DNA from: Rehmannia glutinosa
Lineage: Eukaryota; Streptophyta; Magnoliopsida; Lamiales; Orobanchaceae
Assembly (NCBI GenBank): GCA_016081115.2
Contig: CM071928.1
Span: 84,144,477-84,208,476, forward strand
Direction of reading: 5' to 3'
Length of the DNA stretch: 64,000 nt
Under the pieces are notes generated by a model. The model saw only the letters and a list, made by a program, of their open reading frames with translations, did not search any database and was not told the origin of the DNA. Of this stretch, positions 38,611 through 49,060 are shown piece after piece. Every line of letters starts with the position of its first letter. Within the stretch, counting starts at the first letter, position 1. Position numbers and translations under genes: made by a program.

Positions 38611-39307
38611 CTGCTTGAGAAATTCTTCATGCCAGTTGTCAAGGGTATCAAAGGACCTCATCACGTTCACGTCATATACCAAAACACAGCAATCTGCCCC
38701 TCTATAAAATGCAACTCCAAGACTTTGAAATCTCTCTTGGCCAGCAGTGTCCCAAATCTGCCAAACCCAAAATGCAGGTTCATCACCTCAGCAAGTAAAA
38801 CTCAAAAGCAGACGCAAATTCACATACAAAAATAAAACCAAACAAATCTCCAAATAGAAAAAAAAAAACCCACTTGAAGAGTGACGAGGCGATCATCTAT
38901 TTGAAGTTCCTTGGTCACAAAATCTGCCCCGATGGTAGCTTTGTACTGCTGACTGAATTTCTTATGTACATATCTATTTTGACCAGTTGAGGAACCCTCA
39001 CGCAATACTATAGAAAAACACACAAAAATCTAAGAGCAATATCATCAATTCTATCAAACTCACAAAAAAAAAAATTATTGTAAAATCAGCCAGATCAATG
39101 TGAATAACAAATGAAAAAAGGATACTGGTTCATCAACGATGTTTTGCCCACCCTGAAAAAAAAAATAACAAAATCGCATACATAAATTTTAACACCTAAC
39201 CCTAAACTCAGAATCAATAAATCAAATCCAATAAGAAAAACAACGACACAATACCCGCTGTCGCCGAGCACGATGACTTTGAGCAAAGTTCGCCTACGCA
39301 ACGACAT
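38611..39307 (-). CDS. RABG3: Rab7 (RABG3-type) small GTPase, N-terminal 109 residues
   Basis: Rab7 controls late-endosome and vacuole fusion. Four exons, read right to left: 39307-39255, 39152-39126, 38973-38874 and 38757-38611 (53+27+100+147 nt, all in frame). Motifs are MSLRRRTLLKVIVLGDSG with the split P-loop GDSGVGKTSLMNQY, VHKKFSQQYKATIGADFVTKEL (switch I/effector) and IWDTAGQERFQSLGVAFYRG (G3/switch II), ending at DNWHEEFLKQ before a GT donor. The G4 NKxD, G5 SAK and prenylated C-terminal cysteine exons are missing in the 1.8 kb that follow. The protein is therefore cut at about half of its usual length of about 206 residues. These four exons carry no frame breaks. Confidence 0.92.
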
Positions 39308-39544
39308 TTGATACCGATTAAGAGGCTAAATCTTTATTTTTCAATATTTTCCTCACCAAATTTGAGAGGAAAATTGTGTGTCCGGGTGAAATGTGGGAGA
39401 TGAAAAGGGACACGAAAAAGGGGCGCCAATTTCGATCTGAATCACAAACACTATTGACCCTTTTTTTTTTTTTTTTTCTTGTTTTCTTTCCTTTTCTGTC
39501 TGATAAGACGAATTTAAGCGTTAATAAATTCCTATTTATCAAAA

Positions 39545-39690
39545 TTATTTTGTGTTTGGAAATTAGGCCGGGCCGGGCCAGTACTAGCCCGTTGGGCCAT
39601 AGAGCAAAAATGGGTTTGTATGGCCCAAAATTCGGTAGTGTCAATATTTTAATGGTCCATTTTTTCGGGTAGTCGGGCGATCGAGCCATT
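39545..39690. repeat. GGCCGGGCC-rich hAT-MITE-like fragment
   Basis: A GC-rich patch with GGCCGGGCCGGGCCAG and GTTGGGCC and inverted GGCCCATT motifs, about 240 bp upstream of the Rab7 ATG. It resembles the GGGCC-rich interiors of plant hAT MITEs such as those at 57.55 and 59.8 kb. The ends are not clear. Confidence 0.35.
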
Positions 39691-40515
39691 GGCCCATTAG
39701 ATTAGTTAAAATAGGTTGGGTCTTTTTGGGCCGCAAATTTTGTCTTATCGTCGAAATGAGCCCAAATGTCATTTCTAGTTTCATTTCAGACTCCTTATTC
39801 TTTTAACTTTACTAAAATACCCTCCATACAACCTTCCTCCGTTCTTTGACTATAGCCACCGCAGATTTTATCAATCGCTACACAGAGGGAATACTACACG
39901 TGGATAATTATCGTAAATTTATTGTGGATATACACACAATCACACATGATGAAGACATGTATTGTATGCAAATATACGTATGAAACACTACACCTAATGT
40001 ATTCATCTCGGAGTGGCACCTACTAGACACCGCCGGTCCGCCACGCATCACTGTCGTCCGCCATGGTCTCCGCCACTTTGTGTTGTCATATTTACATAAT
40101 TAATTCATTCATAAATCATATTCATACATACTTCCAAAAAAAATAAATCATATTCATATATTCGGAATTATGCCACAAAAAGGATATTTCTTTGAAAATA
40201 GACATAATAGAAAAAGGTGAACAATGTACCGACATATTAATTAAACTTTTTAAAAATATCGTTAACTGGTCAAACAGATATGTAGTAGAATAGTTGGGAA
40301 AGGAAATAAGCTATAAAAAAAAAAAGGGTATTTTCACCCATATTTCACAATGTTTAGCATTTTGTTTTGCAACCCGACATTATTCACACTAACGGGCGGC
40401 CCATGAAAAATAACTCATCCTGGATAATTAATCACAACCCAAGAGGTGGTGTTACATCCAGCTAAGCCAACAATAGCCGCTCTATTGTAAAAAAATCCTC
40501 GCAGCCCTCGATTAA
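39691..40515. other. Intergenic spacer upstream of Rab7
   Basis: No gene is seen. The minus-strand open frame over the Rab7 upstream region does not resemble a protein. Confidence 0.5.
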
Positions 40516-41057
40516 TCCCCACCTAAGCACTAGGTCCCTCTTATCCGCCTACGATTTTTTTTTTTTTTTTCCAATTAGTCCCGCCTAATCCCGCCCAGTC
40601 TGTTTAACCGTGCCAGGTTTCCGCTAAAGCGCGCTAGACCACAATTTGTCGCCTAGCTTTTTACAACATTGACTCAATAGGTAGGGCAAATGTAAACCAA
40701 ATCAGCCACCATCGCTACCAATTTGTATAAGCAATGTGTTAAATTGGGGGATTTGGTACATCTTTAATTAATCAACGTGGGGATAAACAATCCCCACCAG
40801 CACTAGGTCCCTCTTATCCGCCACGATTTTTTTTTTTTTCCAATTAGTCCCGCCTAATCCCGCCTGTGTCTGTCTAACCCCCGTCTAGGCTCCGCTGCCG
40901 CTAGACCCCAATTTGTCGCCAAGCGCTTTACAACATTGATTTCGATAGGTAGGGCAAATGTAAACCAAATCCCACCATCGCTACCAATTTGTATAAGCAA
41001 TGTGTTAAATTGGGGGCATTTGGTACATCTTTAATTAATCAACGTGGGGATAAACAA
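40516..41057. repeat. Tandem direct duplication, units of 275 and 267 bp
   Basis: Copy 1 (40516-40790) and copy 2 (40791-41057) share long identical stretches, for example AATTAGTCCCGCCTAATCCC, GTAGGGCAAATGTAAACC and CAATTTGTATAAGCAATG, and both end GGGGATAAACAA. They differ by small indels and substitutions. Each contains a T-tract and a CGCCTAG...TTTACAACATTG motif typical of a dispersed hAT-like plant repeat. Confidence 0.85.
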
Positions 41058-41090
41058 TTCACAAATAACATATTAGGGGATTTGTACGAG

Positions 41091-41146
41091 TTCACACATG
41101 AAGTGTTACGATTCACACATGAAGTGTTACGATTCACACATGAAGC
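41091..41146. repeat. 21-bp tandem repeat, about 2.7 copies
   Basis: The unit TTCACACATGAAGTGTTACGA is repeated directly after the 40.5-41.06 kb duplication. Confidence 0.85.
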
Positions 41147-41515
41147 GTACTCCACATATGGGGGGAGAGCCCAAACCCACTAAGTGATGTTCCATCCTAA
41201 AATCAAATGACAATAGGAGTAGTTAACTTAACTTATAAACAAAGCTCTCTTTCCCATATTTAATCAATGTGTGACAACTTATGAGTGACATATCTCAATT
41301 CTCAACACAGTGCAATTTTGATTTTGCTATTTTAAATTAATGATCCACATGATTTTCTAATTTCATGATTAACCCTGAAAGTAAACTATATAATCAACCC
41401 TTAAAAAAACAACCAATTAGTGCTAAAGAAATACAAAGTACCTTGAAAATCAAATATTATATCTTTGAAATCTAGGCCTTAGGATTTGATGTCTTGAAGA
41501 ATACACGGCAACTTT

Positions 41516-41902
41516 AGGGTGCGATTGAATATCTTTCATTTTGAAAATTTTTTTTCGCTAGAAAATAGTGAAAAAAATTCGATGTAAGTTTTTGGAAAAT
41601 TTTGAGAGTGTGAATGAATATGTAATGATGAAAGTTGATTTAATTTAAAAATAGTAAAATAATGATTGGATGTAATTGGTAGTTAAAAAATTGTGAGTGA
41701 GTGAATAGTAAAATTTGTGGGAAAATGTATAATAATGATTAGTTTTTGTGAAAGAATGTGTAGATGTGATTGGTGAAAGAAAAAAAATGAAAGTGAGAAA
41801 ATAGTATAATTTCTCAAAATTTTCATAAACAATCGCATATTTGGTCAAAAAAATTCTCCAACGGAACGAAATGAAATCTCGTTCATACCCAATTGCAACC
41901 TT
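41516..41902. mobile_element. MITE-like element, family also at 59.54-60.15 kb
   Basis: The left end AGGGTGCGATTGAATAT and the right end, reverse complement AAGGTTGCAATTGGGTAT, are imperfect inverted repeats. The interior (AAAATAGTAAAATAATGATT and similar) is shared with a second, interrupted copy at about 59538-60150. It is non-coding. No target duplication was resolved. Confidence 0.6.
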
Positions 41903-42330
41903 ATACCTTCTAGTTTATTTTTTCGTACACTTTGCCTCTTCCAAACTATCAATTAAATCAGAAAGTAAATATGCAGCACAACTTCATGAAATTTCTAATT
42001 TCAATCAAATAAAAATGTTAATACAGCAAACTGATATTTCTGATATTTTCTACCCTGTTCCTCAGCTTCAGTTTTTACACACCAGAACAGCATAACAAAC
42101 GAAAATGTTTACCTACCAAGTACCATGTCACATAGTAGTTAACCAAAGCAGACAGCATTCTCAGAACAAAATCTACCGAGCCAAAACATTCTCGTACTGT
42201 AGCCACGAGCAAAACCATACAACAAATCGATAATCTTACTACGGGTAACTGAGTAGCGCAAACCAACTTAAAAAGAGTAAAATAAATTAGATTTTTTTTA
42301 ATCTGAAATTCGTGTGAAGAGTCTAAAGGC

Positions 42331-45300
42331 TCAGTTGAGGTATCGTTCTAGAAAACTCTTAGTTCTCTTCCTCATTCGTGTGAAAACAATAACCACACAA
42401 GCTAAAACCCATGGAGGAATGCGACCACCAGAGAAGTTGAACTTTTTCGCCCATGCTGGAGTCTCCTTCATAACCACCACGATCATGAATGTTATCACTG
42501 CTACCCCGAGTAATATCTTGGTAACGGGCTTGAGCAGTGAGTCCTGCATTTAGGAGCATAAAATAAGTCCACGATAATCTCAATCGGCTAACGCTCAAAG
42601 TGTAATTTTCTCATATGTTCTACTTGCAAGTGGGGACAGACATATGAACATGAAAAGAAGAATTCAATATTTTCAATATCGGCAATCTGGAATTACTATG
42701 TTGCTAGTATGATGCACAATTGTCCAAAAACATCCTTATAATAGATACCTGATTAATTTATTAATCCTACAAAGGTTTGACTCTGTGGAAGATAAGAATA
42801 TAGAAATCGTCTGTCAGTGTTACATAATGCGTTTTTAAACAAAAAAGCAGCCTATGTTTGCTAAGTTTGTTAAATCTTTGGACAGCCTGATTCGTTTGCA
42901 ATATGTCCAGATTTGGATCCTTTGGTGTTTGATGTTGATGAGGACTGTGTATGAACCATGCCATGCCACTATTACTTCAAGTTCATTAGATTTCACTAAT
43001 CAAAATTTAAGAGCTTGGAAGCCATTGCAATGTTAGGATAAGGTCCATTGTATAACTGAAAGTGGTTCTTCGAGGCCCACACACAGTTTGACAACTTTTG
43101 GCAGTCTGGTTCATTAATTGGTTAATTCTAAAGGAGCACTTGACGTGGATGAAGATCTTAAGATTTTTGGGTGTAAGCATTCCATACTCAACTTTTGCTT
43201 TCATTTCAATAAATGCCACTTATCAAACAATTAAAATGCACGTAGCAGGTAACAGAAAGATTCAATCTTATGAATCAGAAATTGTGCATGATCACGTATA
43301 AGAGCAAATGAAGTACAATTTCAAGAATCCAATACTCACACATCAGAAAACAGGTGAAAAGTCGGACTGATAAAGCAATAAGTGGCACTTCAGATGGAGT
43401 TTATATCCTAATGATTAATTCCAAACTTGCATAAAAATCTTTCCGGTTGTTCCCAAGAAAACCAGAAAGCAGACAACTCAAAATTCTTCCATTATACAAA
43501 CACTATTTGGAAATAAGACAAGATCAACAAACAGATTTGCATACAGATTCATGCATAATGGGTTTGTAAAGATTTGTTTAAGAACCAGATTCATTGGGAC
43601 AACGCTTCTATACAGACCAGGATCTGCCAAAAGTAGATCAACTTTCATATACGGTGGCAGGGCTCCTAAAAGATATTCCAGCACCACCAAAAAAGGTGCA
43701 AAAAAAAAAAAAAAAAAAGATTCTAGCACCACCAAAAGGGTGCCAAAAAGACAAGTTTTAATTTTCCAAAAACAGCTTGTGGTGTGACTTTCCTGGAAGT
43801 GGTTAGTTTTGGCCATTTCTCAATGTTCACTTTTCGCACAATATATGTACAATGACATTCTCATGGATGACTCAATGGACACAAAACCATGGTATTAATG
43901 TCAGCCCTATGACAATATGTGAAGTGTTCCAAGGAAATATGTATGTGATAATATTCACCGAGAGTAACCCGTGTTCCGTGAAAAGTATTAGGTCAACCTC
44001 AACCTTAACCATACAAACATCAAAAAAAGCATTTTAAGATGTTGATTGTAATGAAAAAGCAGTAGTATATAACTGTTGGTTTGTAGCCCTGATCACCAAC
44101 AATAGTTTGAGTTTTGACTTAATATTATATAAAAGGCTTCAAGAACCACTATATTTCATTCACTTCTCACCATTTTGAAGAAATATCACCCAATTTTCAT
44201 CCACTGGTTTACTTGTGCACAATACTGGGTTGTTCCCATAAAGATACAACATCAATGCCATGGGGATGGCGTGATATGATGTCACCAATCCATCATTCAT
44301 CACATTTAAAAGAAAACTGCAACTTTAACAATATGGTTGAGCAATAAAATCAAACAGAGTTGAAGTTTGAGGACAATCTCTTCATGAGATGCAAAATGTA
44401 TTAAGCAAGTTGATTCGAAATTCAGGAATCACATAGCTGCGACATATAATTAAGCGGATAATAATTAGTTCGAACAGAGTGGAAGACAACAGGTTGCGGT
44501 TGTCTCTCTAGTCTCTATCATGGACAAGTGAAAATGGAAGAAATTCTTAGGACGGGTGTTGTCATCAGTGAAACTGACAGAGAAATAGACCCCCACCCCC
44601 ACCCCCCACTCCCCAAAAAAATGGAAAATGAAAGTCAAGTATTTTCATTTTCACTCAACAATACTATAAGTCTTACAGTAGGTACATCATCAAAGAAAGG
44701 GAACGTGAAAATTAAGGCGAACCATGCACCGCTAGTAACCCATATATCGAACAGAAATTGAGGAAAAAAGATACAAATGTCAATGCTCAGCTCAATAATT
44801 TCTTCATTTGACTCACTTCAAGAAGAAGATGGTTTACACGTTAGGAAAAGGCAGGCTTCCAAGAGGAGAACATGTACTATTCTAAACTTACCACCAGCTT
44901 AATAATCTCGTACATCAATAAATACAGAATTTACATTCCAATCCTGTTGAGCTTTTGGTATTGCCAAAATCTTTCTTAATGAAGATAAGTTTTTTTTTTT
45001 TTTTTTTCTCTAAAACACAATGTCAAAGCATCAAATTGTTTATATCGCATATTAATGATATTATATGAGGTCATAACACGCAATTTCTGCCATGATTCTG
45101 AAAAACATATTAGAGTAACATAGAGAATGCTACTGCAATAACACTTGTGACACCAAATTAATCTGTTGAACAATCTCAGCTAAGTTACTCAACACATTCA
45201 AAACCAATTCAATTTCCACCATGATAAGGCCAGTCTCACACACACAAACATATTCACTCCTGCATAAAATAGTATGCAATGATTTGTGCCCCAAAATTGG

Positions 45301-45792
45301 TCGGTTAAGACACAAAAATTTCCCTTCAAATCTCGACGCAACACGTTCATAATTCCACAAACGCAATAAAATAAGCAAAAAAACATCAAATTTGGCACAT
45401 CAATATCTGTTTGTGAAATTTTACCTTGGGCTCGCCATCGACGTAAATAACGCCACCATCTCTGTAGGTGAGCAACGACCGGCCATTCCTCGGGTTGAAC
45501 CGGATGGGCACGCCCCGGCCCGATCCGGGGTGAATGCATAAATCGATTTGAAGCCATACTTGTCCAGAATTTCACGGACCTCCAGCTGGTCCTGGTCCCA
45601 ACCGGTCAGACCCGTTTTGATGACGTCGATCGGACCCTTCCCTTGCCTGTACACGTGCACCTCCGCCTCCGGCACTTTCGTTGTAACGGTTCGGGTCCTT
45701 TGTGTAATCGGGTCGGATTCAGGAATCTGCTGTAACAACGGCGTCGCTTCTTCTTCTTCTTCGATTTCTCCGACCCGGTTAATGTTCGCCAT
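42331..45792 (-). CDS. Conserved small membrane protein, function unknown, one frame break
   Basis: I do not recognise a named family. There are two exons, 45792-45425 and 42543-42331, separated by a 2.9 kb intron; the stop is at 42331-42333. The predicted protein is about 193 residues if one missing base near 45526 (GGG read as GG) is allowed for. That repairs the frame exactly (368+1 nt = 123 codons) and restores GVPIRFNPRNGRSLLTYRDG before the splice site. The N-terminus is acidic and contains EATPLL, a match to the [DE]xxxL[LI] sorting motif. The middle is a compact soluble region (GWDQDQLEVREILDKYGFKS). The C-terminus has one clear membrane segment (ILLGVAVITFMIVVV), a second hydrophobic stretch (WVLACVVIVF) and a basic tail (RMRKRTKSFLERYLN). 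A tonoplast or endomembrane location is inference. The high conservation-like texture and intact splice sites argue for a real gene. Confidence 0.75.
42544..45424 (-). other. 2.9 kb intron of the unknown membrane-protein gene
   Basis: The donor is read as GTAA (ttac at 45421-45424) and the acceptor as CAG (ctg at 42544-42546). The intron holds poly(A) tracts near 43700 and 44990. Open frames inside it do not resemble known proteins. Confidence 0.65.
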
Positions 45793-45870
45793 ATCTGTAA
45801 TTGGGTTTTCACTTGTGTTGTTTGTTTGTTTGTTTTGTTTCTTTTTCTTTGTTATATATATACATAAATT

Positions 45871-46517
45871 TAGGGGTGTCGATTTTTGACGACGTTAAAT
45901 TCAACACAAACCTAACACGAATTAATAGGTATGGGTTCAGGTTTCATGGGTCCAAGTCGAAATTGGGTCAAACTCGAATAATATGTCAATTAAACAGGTT
46001 GGGTTCGGGTCAACCTACTTTGACATATTTAACCCGTATAACCCGTTTGTGAATTTAAAAAAAAAACTAAGCAAAATAATTCATTGTAAGAAAAATTAAA
46101 AACAAGACAAGCTTTTAAAATTCAAATGCTAAAACCTTCTTAATTATGTTTGTTGTTATTATTTTACATGTTTTTTTTTGTATGTTATCCTCAAAATATG
46201 ATTAGTATATTATGTGATTTATGCAATTATGTTTTTTTTTTCGCATGTTGTGAATTTTGATATTTTTTATTAATTGAATAGAGCATCATTGTGGTTGATT
46301 TAATAAAAAATTTATTCAGTTGAGACTATTATTAAATGTACATAAAAATAATTTTATTAAACGGGTTAAATAGGTTGGGTCCGAGTTACCTGTGAAATAA
46401 ATAAGTCGGGTTTGAGTTCAAGATTCTGACATGAATAATTAAATGGGTCGAGTCCGAATTGGCTTATTATAACCCACAAACCCATGAACCCGAATCCAAC
46501 CTAAATTGACGCCCCTA
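45871..46517. mobile_element. hAT-like MITE, TAGGGGTGTC...GACGCCCCTA
   Basis: Inverted ends TAGGGGTGTCGATTTT and AAATTGACGCCCCTA. The subterminal regions are rich in GGGTT / AACCC motifs (AACCCGTATAACCCG, GGGTTCGGGTCAACC), typical of plant hAT-related MITEs. It is non-coding and lies 80 bp upstream of the membrane-protein ATG, in its promoter. The flanking duplication is not clean. Confidence 0.6.
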
Positions 46518-46700
46518 ATACATACATACATACCTTCATTTCGATATTTTGAAATTATAAATCTTAGCCTATGATTATTAAGTTATCACAATCAAACCCC
46601 TATATTCCATTTTTGGGAGATGAATACCTTTTATTTAATAGGTTAATCTACAAGAATATATAATTTCAGCATTAGCTAGTCAAAAATACTTTATTTTTAG

Positions 46701-46945
46701 GGATAATTACAAAAAAAGTACCACGATGTTTGACCTAATTACAAAAAAAAAATTTAACTTTAAAACTTACAAAAATACCTCAAGTTTGAAATATATTTCA
46801 AAATCCCCTTCATATTTGTAAAATCATTAGATTACCCCTAATTTTAACACTAAATCAAACTTTAGGGGTCTTTCTTTGTAAGTTTTAAAGTTAGATGGTT
46901 TTTTTGTAATTAGATCAAACCTCGGGGTACTTTTTGTAATCATCC
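46701..46945. mobile_element. Mutator-type MITE, GGGATAATTACAAAA family, copy 2
   Basis: The left end GGGATAATTACAAAAAAAGT and the right end TACTTTTTGTAATCATCC are inverted, with the family signatures TTTGACCTAATTAC and TTAGATCAAACCTC inside. The 9-bp flanks no longer match. Confidence 0.55.
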
Positions 46946-46972
46946 TTTAAAGTCGCCATATACTTAATTGAG

Positions 46973-47980
46973 ACTTTTGGATCATTGGATTCAACGATCT
47001 TTAAATTATGGGGTTCAACGATCATAATTCAACGATCGACATTGATGTTGTGGCAAAGATCGAGGTCCACATGGATTTATGGGTCCATTGTCCACGTGTG
47101 GCCTTACAAAGTCCCTCATGCCCCCTCGTAGCACGTGAAATGCGGGGCTTTGCATTTTTAGTCACCGGTCATTCTAACCATCAACTATAATTTTTGGTCT
47201 AGCGGTTGGGGCTTGATCCTAACAATTGGTATCATAGAGAGGTTGCAAATTCGAATCGCGGGCCTCATTTGGGAAGTGGGATTGTTGGATCCAACAATCT
47301 CTTTCAAGAATTCACTTACGATTGTTGGATTACATGGATTTATGATGTCCACGCCCGCCCACAACATGTGAAACAGGGGGGAATAATCTTACTAACCATT
47401 AACTATAACTTTTGGTCTAGTTGTTGGGGCTTAATCCTATCGATTTGAATCGGAACGAGGTTACGGGTTCAAATCCCCTAGGTGTCGTTGAGGGAGAGAT
47501 TATTAGATTATTGTATCCAAAAATCTCTCTTAGGGATTCACTATCGACCAAATCAGGGATCGCAGGGGGAGATTGTTGAATTATTGGATCCAACAATCTC
47601 TCTTATGGATTCTTTGTCGATTGTTGGATTATGGGGTCTAGCGACCGACATCGATGCTTATAACGACCCAAACTATTGAGGTCCACATGGATTTATGGGA
47701 TCTATGTGGGGGCTCAAACCCTCATGCCCACTTGCAACACGTAGAGACCGAGGTCCACATGGATTTATGGGGTCTATGTATGGCCCGAAACCCTCATCGC
47801 AACACGTGAAACGTGGGATTAGTGTCTAGCGACTAACATCAGTCTTTGAACAACCCAAACCGCTGTTGAGGTCCACATGGATTTTTGAGGTCCATGTGTA
47901 GCCCGAACCCTCACGTGTGGCCTGTAACCCCTCATGCCCGCTCGCAAAGACGTGAAACGTGGGGTTCTGTCCTTCTAGTT
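46973..47980 (+). mobile_element. Cluster of degenerate TRIM/LTR fragments
   Basis: The segment holds at least four copies of GAGGTCCACATGGATTTATG, several ATTGGATCCAACAATCTCTC copies, and two copies of TTTTGGTCTAG(C/T)(G/T)GTTGGGGCTT. The first of these is followed by TGGTATCATAGAGAGG (47227 on), a mutated primer-binding site for initiator tRNA-Met. No coding domains are present. This fits rearranged miniature LTR elements. Exact element limits are not resolved. Confidence 0.5.
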
Positions 47981-48375
47981 AAGGGAAAAAATAGTCATGC
48001 TAACTATTATCTATAGCTTTTGTTTGAGGCTTGATCCTTATAGAGACGTTATCCAAGAAGCATTTATAACCTACGTTTTTGTTTCTCAATCTGTACTATT
48101 GTTATCATTTCGATTCCACTTACTGGTATTGCGAAATTGGTGTAAACATGTTTCTTCTTTTCAAACGAGAGAAACAAAACAAAATATTATCATAATCAAA
48201 AGGACATCCTATTATACTTGTGAACACATCCTTAACCTGTTATTACAATACTTGTCAACCAGGTCCTTGTTCAGGTTGTTCTTTTCTTTCAGTGGGTTAA
48301 ATTAATTTTCAATAGTTTCATTTTAAAATAGAATCCATAAATTGTCAGGTTTTCCAGGAGATCATAAAAAAAAAT

Positions 48376-48623
48376 GGGCCAATTACAAAAACCCCTTGAG
48401 GTTCAGGCTAATTACAAAAATCCCAAAAAAAAGAGATTTTCAAAAATTACAAACCCCCCTAGTTTGACTTGTTTTACGTTTTCCCTTTTCATATGAAAAA
48501 AAGCATTTCAATAGCTCTCCTTAGGTTTATCAAGATATTACAGTTACCCCCTTTAATTTATTAAAAAATCTTGGTTTTTTTGTAATTAGCTCAAACCTTA
48601 GGGGGACTTTTTGTAATTATCCC
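48376..48623. mobile_element. Mutator-type MITE, GGGATAATTACAAAA family, copy 3
   Basis: Ends GGGCCAATTACAAAAACCCC and GGACTTTTTGTAATTATCCC. The 9-bp flanks AAAAAAAAT and TAAAAAATT match at 7 of 9, weak because they are A-rich. Confidence 0.55.
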
Positions 48624-49060
48624 TAAAAAATTGTAAATAAATTGCTAACTGCTGTGAGGTAACTCTAACAAAATGCTGGTCTAATGAAACAAATCAACTC
48701 CAGAAGGTTTATATCATATATATGCAAAATAAATTGAAAACCTCTATTTGGGACAAGTTGGACAGTTTCTGTCCCACAAAAAAAACTCCCATAACTATAT
48801 CTCATCAAACATCATTTGGTTTACAAATGGACTGTGAAATTTAGTATTTGAAACTCACAGCAAAAGGAATTTTTGTATTGCTTTTAAACATCATAGACTC
48901 ACAGAGGGAAACCTCAACTAACATATGATCTCATAAACACAATTCCGACTCGATTCCACTCAGTTTTGTGTACGGCCTCTGAGCATCTCTTATTCCGGCT
49001 GCCGGTTGCAATCAGCAAAAGCCCAAGCAACATCGATAAACGAACTAAAATTTCAGTAAT

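Noticed and set aside
39318..39689. Minus-strand open frame of 123 codons upstream of Rab7
   Set aside because: It covers the Rab7 leader and a GGCC-rich repeat. The translation is lysine-rich low complexity and resembles no protein.
47008..47679. Several 60-80 codon open frames in the 47 kb region
   Set aside because: They are explained by TRIM/LTR repeat blocks. There are no conserved domains.
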